Assembly (NCBI RefSeq): GCF_900128505.1
Contig: NZ_LT669941.1
Span: 2,229,441-2,293,440, forward strand
DNA from: Parabacteroides timonensis
Lineage (GTDB): Bacteria; Bacteroidota; Bacteroidia; Bacteroidales; Tannerellaceae
Length of the DNA stretch: 64,000 bases
Direction of reading: 5' to 3'
The stretch's first letter is position 1, and the number at the start of each line of letters is the position of its first letter. The notes beneath the pieces were generated by a model. That model made no database searches. It worked only from the letters and a program-made list of their open reading frames with translations, and had not been told where the DNA came from. Positions 8,220 through 16,870 of this stretch are shown here, piece by piece. A program made the position numbers and the translations under genes.

Positions 8220-9950
8220 TTATACGTTAAACCGGATAACAAATGTACTTCCTTTACCGATCTCGCTCTCCACATGAATCGTTCCACCGTGGGCTTCAAC
8301 AAAGTCTTTACTGATCGCCAACCCGAGGCCGCTACCCTGCACTTTCGTACCGGGAACACGGAAATAACGATCGAAGATACTTTGGTGATAACGTGGGTCA
8401 ATACCCTTACCAAAGTCTTTCACAAATATTTCCACGGTTTTATCTATCTGTCGGGCCCCAATAATGATACGCCCATTCTCCGGTGTGTAATGGATAGCGT
8501 TCGACAATAGGTTGGTCAACACCCAGGCTATCTTTTCACTGTCGACAAACAGCTTCGATATCTTTTCCGGATATTCGACTTCGACATGGCAACCGAAACG
8601 TTCGGCCTGCACACGGTTGGCCTTGATGGCATAGTCGATCAGTTCGACCGGTTTAGTGATCTTCGGGTTCAGTTGCAGTTTGCCCGTTTCCACCTGCGTC
8701 ATTTTCAGGAGTTCGCCGGTGATATCCAATAAACGGTCGCTGCTATCTTTGATACTTTGTGACAGCGCCTTTTGCTCATCGTTCATTTCGCCTACCCGTT
8801 TATCTTCCAGAAGCTTCAGGCTCATCATAATGGCTGAGATCGGTGTCTTCAGTTCGTGGGAGATTGTAGAGATAAATGTAGTCTTAGCCGAGTCCAGCTC
8901 TTTAAACTCCGTAATATTCTTCAACAGGATCACATCGCCGACATACTGGTTCTCCTGCCCGTTCTCATCCGTCACACGGATCGGGATATATTTTGCCTGG
9001 AAATAACTTTCCTTATTATCAGCATATATTTTCAACGGTTCCTTTTTCTCGTCCGGTTGGATCAGTTCACGCACCAGACGACGAAGCAAGTCATTCTTTA
9101 AAGCCAGTTCGGCCGCAGATTTACCGATCACGACATCCCGTTTCAGGTTCAGGATAGTAAGAGCCTCATCATTGGCAAAAAGGATCGAACGATCGCCATC
9201 GAGACCGATAATGGGCTCCGTGATACTGTTGACAATCGCTTCAATATACTTTTTAGCCTGGATGATATCGGCCAAGGTACTTTTACGGTACTCGGTGAGC
9301 CGTTCAGCCATCCGGTTGAAAGAGTTCGCTACGGCCGAGAACTCCTGGTAATCCCCTAAGTCAAGCCGCTTCTCATAGTTATGGTTGGCAATCTCCATGA
9401 TACCGTCGGTCAGCTTCCTTATCGGCGTATTGATCGAACGGGGCAAACGGATCAGGAAAGCAAAAGCAGTCAAAATACAGATAACAGCTATTATGCAGAT
9501 CCACAACAATGCCTGGTCTGCCGTATGTCCGGCGATCTGGCTTTTGCGGTATATGGTAGCCATATTCAGGCTCATGATATCGTTGAGAGCCATGCGCACT
9601 CGTTGGATCGTCGTATCGTTCAGCTCTTTATGCATCGCTTCATATTGGGTAGCCAGATGAGTCGTAGCCACGTTCTCGTCCACTTCCGTGATATTCTTCT
9701 TCTGCAATTCGAGGTTTTTATCGAACTCCGCCTGCGCTACGGGGTCAGTCTTGATGCGTTCAAGGGCATTCAACATTCTTCTTGAATAAAGAAGAGAATT
9801 GTAATTATCCGCCAGGATATTCTGAGTGTCGACAGACATATTGTGGATATTCTTTACAGCCAGTCCTCCCAGCAACACAATCATAACGAACAACAAACCT
9901 ATCCCATAGATAAGCTTCGTTTTAATCTTCAGACTAACAGACTTACTCAT
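8220..9950 (-). CDS. Sensor histidine kinase of the kdp locus (HAMP-PAS-HisKA-HATPase)
   Basis: A 576-aa inner-membrane kinase. TM1 is about residues 13-33, then a ~110-residue periplasmic four-helix-type sensor, TM2 about 147-168, HAMP about 170-225, a PAS domain about 240-345, HisKA with the phospho-acceptor in TISHELKTP (about H363), and a HATPase domain with NLLSNAIHY and GSGLGLAIS. Its start is one base after the stop of the KdpD N-terminal gene, so the two are surely co-expressed. Together they look like a split KdpD: a soluble KdpD/USP part plus a separate membrane kinase. No KdpE follows; the likely partner is the sigma-54 response regulator at 24-26 kb (inference). Confidence 0.9.
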   Translation of the reverse strand: MSKSVSLKIKTKLIYGIGLLFVMIVLLGGLAVKNIHNMSVDTQNILADNYNSLLYSRRMLNALERIKTDPVAQAEFDKNLELQKKNITEVDENVATTHLATQYEAMHKELNDTTIQRVRMALNDIMSLNMATIYRKSQIAGHTADQALLWICIIAVICILTAFAFLIRLPRSINTPIRKLTDGIMEIANHNYEKRLDLGDYQEFSAVANSFNRMAERLTEYRKSTLADIIQAKKYIEAIVNSITEPIIGLDGDRSILFANDEALTILNLKRDVVIGKSAAELALKNDLLRRLVRELIQPDEKKEPLKIYADNKESYFQAKYIPIRVTDENGQENQYVGDVILLKNITEFKELDSAKTTFISTISHELKTPISAIMMSLKLLEDKRVGEMNDEQKALSQSIKDSSDRLLDITGELLKMTQVETGKLQLNPKITKPVELIDYAIKANRVQAERFGCHVEVEYPEKISKLFVDSEKIAWVLTNLLSNAIHYTPENGRIIIGARQIDKTVEIFVKDFGKGIDPRYHQSIFDRYFRVPGTKVQGSGLGLAISKDFVEAHGGTIHVESEIGKGSTFVIRFNV

Positions 9951-9951
9951 A

Positions 9952-11073
9952 TCATGCTATTATTATTAAATCAATATTCAACTGCGACAAACTATTCAGT
10001 AATTTCCGGTAACGATACGAAGAAAACAACAAAGTACGCAAACTAAAGGAAGGCTTACCGATACAAAGCGTCGTTATCATTTTCTCCTTACACACCTGAA
10101 CGATACTATCCGTCACCGACTCAGACTGTACCTGTATCACCTCTCCTCCCAGTTCTGTTGCCAGTTTGAAATGATTGGACAGATAACGCTGGTTGGCCAA
10201 CGGTATCCGGTCGATGCTCTCCCGTGGAGTCTGCACATACAAAACAAAGAACTTCGTATTATAACGGGTAGCCAGACGGGCTGCTTTCCGGATCACCTTC
10301 CGCGGCGTACGCTCATTACTGCTAATGCAGGCTAGGAACTTCTCATGCCGAACACCGGCATTGACCGGAACCGAATTCTCCACCTTCTTCTCTACCCTCA
10401 AAGCCACTTCCTTCAAGGCCAGCTCGCGCAGCTGAAGGATGTTTTCCGACTTAAAGAAGTTATTCAGAGCGGTTTCCACCTTCTCCGGACGGTATATCTT
10501 TCCGGCTTTCAGGCGCTTCACCAGTTCGTCGGCAGTCAGGTCGATATTGACCACCTCATCGGCCTGTTCCAGCACGCTGTCCGGAATCCTTTCTTTCACT
10601 TCTATTCCGGCTATATCCTGCACCTCTTCGTTCAACCCTTCCAGATGCTGGATATTGACTGCCGTGATTACGCTGATGCCCGCTTCGAGGATATCCATTA
10701 CATCCTGCCAGCGTTTTTCGTTCTTACTGCCTTCTACATTGGAATGGGCCAGCTCATCGACAATGACCACTTCGGGATGGACACTCAGGATGGCCTGCAA
10801 ATCCATTTCCTCCACCTCTTTCCCTTTATAAAAGGATTTCCGGCGCGGAACCTGGGGCAATCCCTCCACCAACGCTTCCGTTTCGAGCCTGCCGTGTGTC
10901 TCTATATAGCCGATTTGTATATCGATGCCACTACGAAGCAACTCGTGTGCCTCCTGAAGCATACGGTACGATTTACCTACACCGGCAATCATACCGATGT
11001 AGATCTTGAAGTTACCACGGCGGGACTTTTTCAGTAAGTCCAAAAAGTGCTGTACACTCTGTTCTCTGTCCAT
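9952..11073 (-). CDS. kdpD: KdpD N-terminal sensor protein (KdpD domain plus USP domain)
   Basis: A 373-aa protein matching only the cytoplasmic N-terminal half of KdpD. Residues ~15-220 are the KdpD domain with a Walker-A-like loop (IAGVGKSYRML) and the conserved IGYIETHGR, VIVDELAHSN and DLTADELVKRL. Residues ~240-370 form a universal-stress-protein fold (FLACISSNERTPRKVIRKA) that in other KdpD proteins binds nucleotide. The four transmembrane helices and kinase domains of E. coli KdpD are absent; a separate kinase follows after 1 bp. It would sense low potassium or turgor through ATP or c-di-AMP binding. Ligand not visible. Thirteen bases separate it from the upstream porin gene. Confidence 0.9.
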   Translation of the reverse strand: MDREQSVQHFLDLLKKSRRGNFKIYIGMIAGVGKSYRMLQEAHELLRSGIDIQIGYIETHGRLETEALVEGLPQVPRRKSFYKGKEVEEMDLQAILSVHPEVVIVDELAHSNVEGSKNEKRWQDVMDILEAGISVITAVNIQHLEGLNEEVQDIAGIEVKERIPDSVLEQADEVVNIDLTADELVKRLKAGKIYRPEKVETALNNFFKSENILQLRELALKEVALRVEKKVENSVPVNAGVRHEKFLACISSNERTPRKVIRKAARLATRYNTKFFVLYVQTPRESIDRIPLANQRYLSNHFKLATELGGEVIQVQSESVTDSIVQVCKEKMITTLCIGKPSFSLRTLLFSSYRYRKLLNSLSQLNIDLIIIA

Positions 11074-11086
11074 CCGACTATCTATA

Positions 11087-11842
11087 TTACGGTTTCAAAG
11101 TGAATCCGAAAACCAAATGAGCATCTTCGAGGCGAGGATTCCAAATGGCTTGTGCAAAAATAGGCAAAGAAAACGAATCGCTGAACTTTATTGCGGTCGT
11201 TCCTTTGAGCGCCACGTTCGTTACGGCAAAACTATTTGTCAGATACTGCGGCGCATTCCAAGGAGTGAAGCCACAGGTCACATTCAGGTCTACCATTTTA
11301 ACACTGAACGGATAATTCATTTCCACATACGTAGAGTATGCCTGCTCATCATGGCTATTCTTATCCAGGCCGGCAAACATTGTGTACCAGGCAATTGATA
11401 AAGGAAACTTTTCTACCGGCAATGAATAAGCAATAGCACCTTCAAAATGATGAGCAGTTTCATGACTCTTAAAATTAAAATACTTTCCGGCTCCCTGTCC
11501 GGCCCACCACAGGTCGGCAACCGACAATGTCAATCCGGAGTTTCCGAATGTATAAGCCGCTGTCAAGTCGATCTCTTTAGCCCCCTGTCCGGAATTCTCG
11601 TTTACACCAGTAAAGTCGGTCGAACCCCAGGCAGTCAGAGAGAAGCCCCCTACGCTCAGGCCGAAAGTCGGCTGAAAGCTGGCACTCGTCTGATACATTC
11701 CACGCCATACATAAGAACTCACCAGGTCGCCCTGTACCGTAAACTTTACGCCAGCCTCATCCTCCTGGGCTTGCATTACAGAGAAAGAAGAGGCAGAGAA
11801 GATCATTGCCACAGCGGCAATCTTTTTAAGTATCGATTTCAT
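11087..11842 (-). CDS. Outer-membrane beta-barrel porin-like protein in the kdp operon
   Basis: A 251-aa protein with a clear signal peptide (about residues 1-25, ending SVMQAQ) and alternating aromatic/hydrophobic strands (YVWRGMYQTSASF, FSLTAWGSTDF) typical of a small outer-membrane barrel. It ends LVFGFTLKP with a penultimate-strand pattern. It resembles TorF-type putative porins. It sits between kdpC (56 bp) and kdpD (13 bp), so it may admit potassium across the outer membrane during limitation. That role is inferred from position. Confidence 0.75.
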   Translation of the reverse strand: MKSILKKIAAVAMIFSASSFSVMQAQEDEAGVKFTVQGDLVSSYVWRGMYQTSASFQPTFGLSVGGFSLTAWGSTDFTGVNENSGQGAKEIDLTAAYTFGNSGLTLSVADLWWAGQGAGKYFNFKSHETAHHFEGAIAYSLPVEKFPLSIAWYTMFAGLDKNSHDEQAYSTYVEMNYPFSVKMVDLNVTCGFTPWNAPQYLTNSFAVTNVALKGTTAIKFSDSFSLPIFAQAIWNPRLEDAHLVFGFTLKP

Positions 11843-11898
11843 ATTATTGTTATATTGTTATATCGTTATTTGCTTGTTTAGTAAACTTGTTTAATCAA

Positions 11899-12477
11899 TT
11901 ATTTATCCAGGGCCTTTTCCACAGCCACATTCAATTTCAGGACATTCACCTTTTCCGTTCCGAAAAGTCCCAACAACGGTTTCTCTACATTGGCATTTAC
12001 GATAGCCATCAATCTTTCCGGAGACACACCACGCGCTGCTGCCACCCGCTGTACCTGTACGTAAGCAGCCTTCGGTGAGATATGCGGATCGAGCCCGGAA
12101 CCACTGGCGGTAACGATCTCGGCCGGAACCTCTTCGCGTTTCAGATACGGATGATGTACGAGGAAGGTATCGATACGCGCCTGCAAATCAGCCAGATACT
12201 CTTCATTGGATGGTCCCTTGTTGCTACCTGCGGAACTAGATGCATCATATCCGTCGCCTGCACAGGAAGGACGACCCCAGAAATAAATATCCTGCGTAAA
12301 GGATTGGCCTACATTAGCCGCTCCCACTACTTTTCCATTCAATTCCACTACTGCGGCATTCCCACTATTCGGAGTGGCAACCTGAGCAAAAGCCCATAAA
12401 ACAAATATGTAACAAACACTGAACAATACACAGAAGGCTATTGTCAACTTTAACGATTTAATTAGATTTGATATCAT
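11899..12477 (-). CDS. kdpC: Potassium-transporting ATPase subunit C
   Basis: A 192-aa KdpC subunit of the high-affinity P-type K+ pump. It has one N-terminal membrane helix (about residues 10-34, LTIAFCVLFSVCYIFVLWAF) and a periplasmic domain with the family motifs FWGRPSCAGDGYDASSSAGS (about 66-85), ASGSGLDPHISP and VNANVEKPLLGLFG. It stabilises the KdpA-KdpB complex. It follows kdpB after 21 bp. Confidence 0.97.
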   Translation of the reverse strand: MISNLIKSLKLTIAFCVLFSVCYIFVLWAFAQVATPNSGNAAVVELNGKVVGAANVGQSFTQDIYFWGRPSCAGDGYDASSSAGSNKGPSNEEYLADLQARIDTFLVHHPYLKREEVPAEIVTASGSGLDPHISPKAAYVQVQRVAAARGVSPERLMAIVNANVEKPLLGLFGTEKVNVLKLNVAVEKALDK

Positions 12478-12498
12478 GATTTCTATACTTTTAATTGA

Positions 12499-14541
12499 TT
12501 ACATAAACAAACTGACAACCAGGTCGATTAACTTGATCCCGACGAACGGTGCCACTATACCGCCTACTCCATAGATCAACAAGTTGCGGCGCAATAACGC
12601 GGAAGCTCCGATCGGCTTATAAGCAACCCCTTTCAATGCCAACGGAATCAGGATCGGAATAATGATCGCATTGAAAATAATCGCACTCAATATAGCACTT
12701 TCAGGACTATGCAGATGCATGATATTCAGTGTACCCAGTTGTGGAATAGCCACCATAAACAAAGCCGGGACAATAGCAAAATATTTAGCCACATCATTCG
12801 CAATACTGAACGTAGTCAACGTTCCGCGCGTCATCAATAACTGCTTACCGATCTCCACGATCTCGATCAGCTTGGTCGGGTCGTTATCGAGATCCACCAT
12901 ATTACCGGCTTCCTTAGCCGCCTGCGTACCGCTGTTCATAGCAACCCCGACGTTTGCCTGGGCCAGTGCCGGAGCATCGTTCGTACCGTCACCCATCATC
13001 GCAACCAGCTTACCGCTGTCCTGTTCCTTCTTGATATAGTTCATCTTATCTTCCGGCTTAGCTTCGGCGATATAATCGTCTACACCGGCTTTCTCGGCAA
13101 TATATTTGGCAGTCAGCGGATTATCACCCGTTACCATTACTGTCTTTACACCCATCTTACGGAGACGTTCGAAACGTTCCTGGATACCCGGCTTGATAAT
13201 ATCCTGCAATTCAATCACACCGATAATAAAGTCATCCTGCGAAACCACCAGCGGCGTCCCCCCGTTACTCGTGATCTTCTGTACCAGGTCGGCCACCTCT
13301 TCCGGATATTTATTCCCGGCAGCCTCACTCATCTTGCGAATCGCATCGAAAGCCCCTTTACGGATACGGATACCGTCTTTCAGGTCGACACCCGAACATT
13401 TGGTTTCTGCGGTAAACTTAATCATCTTCGAACCCGAAGTACTCAGGTCGCGGATACGGATACCCCGTTCACGTCCCAGTTCGACAATCGATTTACCTTC
13501 AGGCGTTTCATCCGACAGGGAAGCCAACAGGCAAGCCTGCACGAATGCTTGTTCCTCGATACCGGATACCGGATAGAACTGCGTAGCTTTACGGTTACCG
13601 ATCGTTATCGTTCCGGTTTTATCCAGTAATAAAGTATCTATATCACCGGCCGTTTCCACCGCCTTACCCGATTTGGTAATCACATTGGCACGCAAGGCAC
13701 GATCCATACCGGCAATACCGATCGCCGACAGCAGACCGCCGATCGTTGTCGGGATCAGGCAGACAAACAAAGAAATGAAAGCCGCAATCGTGATCTGCGT
13801 ATTCGAATAGTCGGCCATCGGTTTCAACGTACCGCAAACAACCACGAATACCAATGTAAAACCGGCTAGCAGGATCGTCAACGCGATCTCATTCGGTGTC
13901 TTTTTCCTTGAAGCACCTTCTACCAGAGCAATCATCTTATCGAGGAAGCTCTCGCCCGGCTGTGTGGTCACCACCACACGGATCTGGTCGGAAAGTACCT
14001 TCGTACCGCCGGTTACGGAACTCTTGTCGCCACCCGCTTCGCGGATCACCGGGGCCGACTCACCTGTAATGGCACTTTCGTCGATAGAGGCAAGCCCTTC
14101 GATGATCTCACCGTCGGACGGGATCGTATCACCGGCTTCACAAATAAAGACATCGCCTTTTTTCAACTTCGAACTGCTTACCGATGTGATAGAACCGCCA
14201 GCACCAATCAACTTGGCCGGTGTCTCTTCACGGGTTTTGCGCAAGCTGTCCGCCTGGGCTTTGCCACGTGCCTCGGCAATAGCTTCGGCAAAGTTGGCAA
14301 AGAGCAGGGTGAGAAACAACACAACAAAAACAAACAAGTTATATCCGAACGTTCCCTGGTTTTGCGCTCCGGTAGCGGCAGCCCAAATCGTAACGATCAA
14401 CATCACAAACGTCACTATCTCGACAATGAACATGATCGGATTGCGAAACATCGTACGCGGGTCCAGTTTTGCGAACGACTGTTTCATGCTTTCTATGACA
14501 AGCTCCTTTGGAAACAAAGAAGCGGATTTATTCTCTTTCAT
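12499..14541 (-). CDS. kdpB: Potassium-transporting ATPase ATP-binding subunit B
   Basis: A 680-aa P-type ATPase subunit energising K+ uptake. The phosphorylated aspartate is D307 in LLLDKTGTITIGN, the same number as in E. coli. The actuator loop has the TGES motif (DESAITGESAPV), the hinge GDGTNDAPALAQANVGVAM is present, and membrane helices lie near the N-terminus, around residues 215-285 and at the C-terminus. It is in frame with usual length. It lies 27 bp downstream of kdpA and 21 bp upstream of kdpC on the same strand. Confidence 0.98.
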   Translation of the reverse strand: MKENKSASLFPKELVIESMKQSFAKLDPRTMFRNPIMFIVEIVTFVMLIVTIWAAATGAQNQGTFGYNLFVFVVLFLTLLFANFAEAIAEARGKAQADSLRKTREETPAKLIGAGGSITSVSSSKLKKGDVFICEAGDTIPSDGEIIEGLASIDESAITGESAPVIREAGGDKSSVTGGTKVLSDQIRVVVTTQPGESFLDKMIALVEGASRKKTPNEIALTILLAGFTLVFVVVCGTLKPMADYSNTQITIAAFISLFVCLIPTTIGGLLSAIGIAGMDRALRANVITKSGKAVETAGDIDTLLLDKTGTITIGNRKATQFYPVSGIEEQAFVQACLLASLSDETPEGKSIVELGRERGIRIRDLSTSGSKMIKFTAETKCSGVDLKDGIRIRKGAFDAIRKMSEAAGNKYPEEVADLVQKITSNGGTPLVVSQDDFIIGVIELQDIIKPGIQERFERLRKMGVKTVMVTGDNPLTAKYIAEKAGVDDYIAEAKPEDKMNYIKKEQDSGKLVAMMGDGTNDAPALAQANVGVAMNSGTQAAKEAGNMVDLDNDPTKLIEIVEIGKQLLMTRGTLTTFSIANDVAKYFAIVPALFMVAIPQLGTLNIMHLHSPESAILSAIIFNAIIIPILIPLALKGVAYKPIGASALLRRNLLIYGVGGIVAPFVGIKLIDLVVSLFM

Positions 14542-14568
14542 CTTATTTCTTTCTTAACTATCAGCTAA

Positions 14569-16278
14569 TTAGTAAATGCTAAAATATTCGGCAATCGGTC
14601 CCAGCGTCAGTGCGGGGAAGAAGGACAAGGCGGCAACGATAAAGATCACACTGAATGTCATTACAGCAAACGTCACCGTGTCGGTCTTCAATGTCCCTGC
14701 GCTTTCGGGGATAAACTTCTTCTGTGCCAGCAATCCTGCGATGGCCACCTGTCCCACGATCGGGAGGTAACGCGAAATAATCAATGCCAAGCCTGTCGTA
14801 AAGTTCCAGAACCAGGTATTATCTCCCAGTCCCTCGAAACCCGAACCGTTATTGGCTGAAGCAGAGGTATATTCGTAAAGCATTTCACTGAAACCATGGA
14901 AACCCGGATTATTCAACCATCCCCCTTCGCCCTCCACAAAGGCAGGGTGATAAACATAAATATAATTTGCAATAGCCGTAAAGATCAGGATCACGAACGG
15001 ATGCGTCAGCGCCACGATCGTAGCGATCTTCATTTCACGCGCCTCCACTTTCTTTCCGAGGAATTCCGGCGTACGTCCAACCATCAGCCCGCTGATAAAG
15101 ACAGCTATAATAAGGAAAGCATAATAGTTCATAAAACCGACTCCCACACCGCCGAACCAGGTATTGATCTGCATATTCAACATTTCCATCATGCCTGAAA
15201 GCGGCATCGTACTGTCGTGCATACCATTCACCGAACCGTTGGAAGTCACCGTTGTCGTACAACTCCAGAGTGCGGTAGCAGCCGGCCCCAGGCGCGTTTC
15301 CTTACCTTCCATCGCCCCACATGCCTGGTCGATACCCATTTCGGTAATTTTCGGGTTACCGTTCATTTCATAATACGTATTGATCGCCACGCTTGCCAGG
15401 TAAGCAAACAGCATCACGCCGAAAATCGTATACCCCAACTTCTTACGTTTCAGATAGAAGCCCAGTGCAAAAATCATCGCCATCGGCAGGATCAGGATCG
15501 ACCAGCATTCCACCATATTGGACAGGTAAGTCGGGTTTTCCAGCGGATGCGAAGAGTTTACGCCGAAGTAACCTCCACCATTGGTTCCCAATTGTTTAAT
15601 AGGAACGATAGCAGCTGTAGGTCCTTGCGAAACCATCTGTTCGGTACCTTCCATAGTGGTTACGGCCATCTTGCCGTCGAAGCCCATCGGGACACCTTGC
15701 AGGATAAGGATAAAACCTACCACGAGCGACAAAGGCAACAGGATACGTGTACAACTCTTTACCAGGTAATTCCAGAAGTTACCGATCGTCGTGGTGCTCT
15801 TTGCAGCCATCGCTTTGAAGATTCCGGCCAGTGCCGCCATACCGGTAGCCGCCGTAATAAACTGGAACAGCATGATAACAAACAACTGCGTGAAATAAGT
15901 CAACCCGCTCTCGCCGCTATAATGTTGCAGGTTACAGTTCACCATAAAACTGATACATGTATTGAATGCCAGGTCGGGGCTCTGGTTTGCATTACCGTCC
16001 GGGTTCAACGGCAAATACGCCTGTGTACAGAGGAGGATCATCCCCCAGAAAAACCAAAAAACATTGACAGTAAGAAGTGCTTTCAGGAAGCTCTTCCAAC
16101 CCATTTCTTCTTTCGGATTAATACCGCAGAGTTTGTAAATCCATCTTTCAACCGGAGCCATGAAGTCTAACCAAGTCTTCTCCTCCTTATATACCTTCGC
16201 AATGTACATCCCCAGTGGGTAGGCCAAAACGACCATCAATACGATTTGCGCAATACTACCTATTAATTCAGTATTCAT
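14569..16278 (-). CDS. kdpA: Potassium-transporting ATPase potassium-binding subunit A
   Basis: A 569-aa polytopic membrane protein with about ten helices that forms the K+ selectivity filter of the Kdp pump. Filter-type loops include NTCISFMVNCNLQHYSGE, GTNGGGYFGVNSSHPLENP and SASANNGSGFEGL, all family signatures. It starts MNTELIGSIAQIV and is 21 bp downstream of kdpF. A 317-aa antisense frame over it is a shadow. Confidence 0.98.
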   Translation of the reverse strand: MNTELIGSIAQIVLMVVLAYPLGMYIAKVYKEEKTWLDFMAPVERWIYKLCGINPKEEMGWKSFLKALLTVNVFWFFWGMILLCTQAYLPLNPDGNANQSPDLAFNTCISFMVNCNLQHYSGESGLTYFTQLFVIMLFQFITAATGMAALAGIFKAMAAKSTTTIGNFWNYLVKSCTRILLPLSLVVGFILILQGVPMGFDGKMAVTTMEGTEQMVSQGPTAAIVPIKQLGTNGGGYFGVNSSHPLENPTYLSNMVECWSILILPMAMIFALGFYLKRKKLGYTIFGVMLFAYLASVAINTYYEMNGNPKITEMGIDQACGAMEGKETRLGPAATALWSCTTTVTSNGSVNGMHDSTMPLSGMMEMLNMQINTWFGGVGVGFMNYYAFLIIAVFISGLMVGRTPEFLGKKVEAREMKIATIVALTHPFVILIFTAIANYIYVYHPAFVEGEGGWLNNPGFHGFSEMLYEYTSASANNGSGFEGLGDNTWFWNFTTGLALIISRYLPIVGQVAIAGLLAQKKFIPESAGTLKTDTVTFAVMTFSVIFIVAALSFFPALTLGPIAEYFSIY

Positions 16279-16299
16279 CTTTTCACCTTAAATTTACGA

Positions 16300-16380
16300 T
16301 TAAAACTTCTCGGGTTTGATCAATACATACATCAGATACCCGAAGATCACTACGCAGAGTATAAATAAAGCTACAAACAT
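16300..16380 (-). CDS. kdpF: KdpF small membrane subunit
   Basis: A 26-aa protein, MFVALFILCVVIFGYLMYVL followed by IKPEKF. One membrane helix followed by a (R/K)PE(K/R)F tail is the KdpF signature (E. coli KdpF also ends RPERF-like). KdpF sits in the Kdp complex at the KdpA-lipid boundary and stabilises it. AGGAGAG lies just upstream of the ATG. It is too short for ordinary ORF callers but is clearly real from sequence and position, 21 bp ahead of kdpA. Confidence 0.93.
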   Translation of the reverse strand: MFVALFILCVVIFGYLMYVLIKPEKF

Positions 16381-16395
16381 ATTTTCTCTCCTTTC

Positions 16396-16497
16396 TTAAA
16401 TCTTTTCAAACCAATCCACACACTTAAAGAAAAACCAGTAGCAGGCCGCTCCCACCACACATAAAAATCCAAATCCTACAAATACGTTGTCTAACAT
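16396..16497 (-). CDS. 33-aa single-helix small membrane ORF, first gene of the kdp operon
   Basis: This frame encodes 33 aa: start MLDNVFVGFGFLCVVGAACY, then WFFFKCVDWFEKI. It has one hydrophobic helix (about residues 5-24) with three cysteines (C13, C19, C26) and an amphipathic charged tail. Its stop is 15 bp before the kdpF start on the same strand, and its ATG is 37 nt downstream of the predicted sigma-54 transcription start. That makes it the first gene of the operon. I do not recognise a family. It could be an extra Kdp-associated microprotein or a leader peptide. Confidence 0.6.
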   Translation of the reverse strand: MLDNVFVGFGFLCVVGAACYWFFFKCVDWFEKI

Positions 16498-16544
16498 ACC
16501 TTTGTTTATTTAATAGTTAATACTAATCGTTTCGCTATTCTATA

Positions 16545-16562
16545 TGCCAAAGGCGTGCCAAA
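16545..16562 (-). promoter_or_regulatory. Sigma-54 (-24/-12) promoter of the kdp operon
   Basis: The minus strand reads TTTGGCACGCCTTTGGCA, ending at 16545. The -24 element TTGGCACG is a full match, and the GG (16559-16558) to GC (16547-16546) distance is exactly 12 bp as required for sigma-54. The -12 element is TGGCA instead of TTGCA. The predicted start is 16534, 37 nt before the small ORF. A sigma-54-type response regulator gene is at 24261-25601. Confidence 0.75.
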
Positions 16563-16642
16563 AAAACGCACAGGATTGTTCTTAACTGAAATACAGCACT
16601 TTAATAAAGCCAGAAAGAAAACAGCTCCGGCAACAACCCTTC

Positions 16643-16694
16643 CATTTTGAAAAGGTTGCCTTTCCAAAACGACAATATCTTTCAAAATGAAAAG
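16643..16694 (-). promoter_or_regulatory. Candidate activator sites upstream of the kdp sigma-54 promoter
   Basis: TTTTGAAAAGG-TTG-CCTTTCCAAAA (16645-16669) is a near-perfect palindrome with 11-bp arms and one mismatch. CATTTTGAAA (16643-16652) also recurs inverted as TTTCAAAATG (16680-16689). They lie about 109-155 bp upstream of the predicted start, where enhancer sites for NtrC-type activators usually sit. Confidence 0.4.
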
Positions 16695-16870
16695 GTGAAG
16701 AAAAAAGAATCTGATAGGGCTGAATTGGAAAATATGAAGGAAATTAATCAACATGAAGGAAAGTCCTTTAATTTTTGCTTTTTTATTCATCTGTAAGGTT
16801 ATCTGTTAGCTCATTTTATTCTAACACGCGACCTATCACCTTTTAACTCTGTTGTCCTATCTTTTTTTCC

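Noticed and set aside
15217..16170. 317-aa plus-strand frame opposite kdpA
   Set aside because: Antisense shadow of a certain kdpA gene; the His/Arg/Gln-rich composition is typical of such shadows.
16506..16790. 94-aa minus-strand frame upstream of kdp
   Set aside because: It contains the sigma-54 promoter and the candidate activator palindromes, and its composition looks random.
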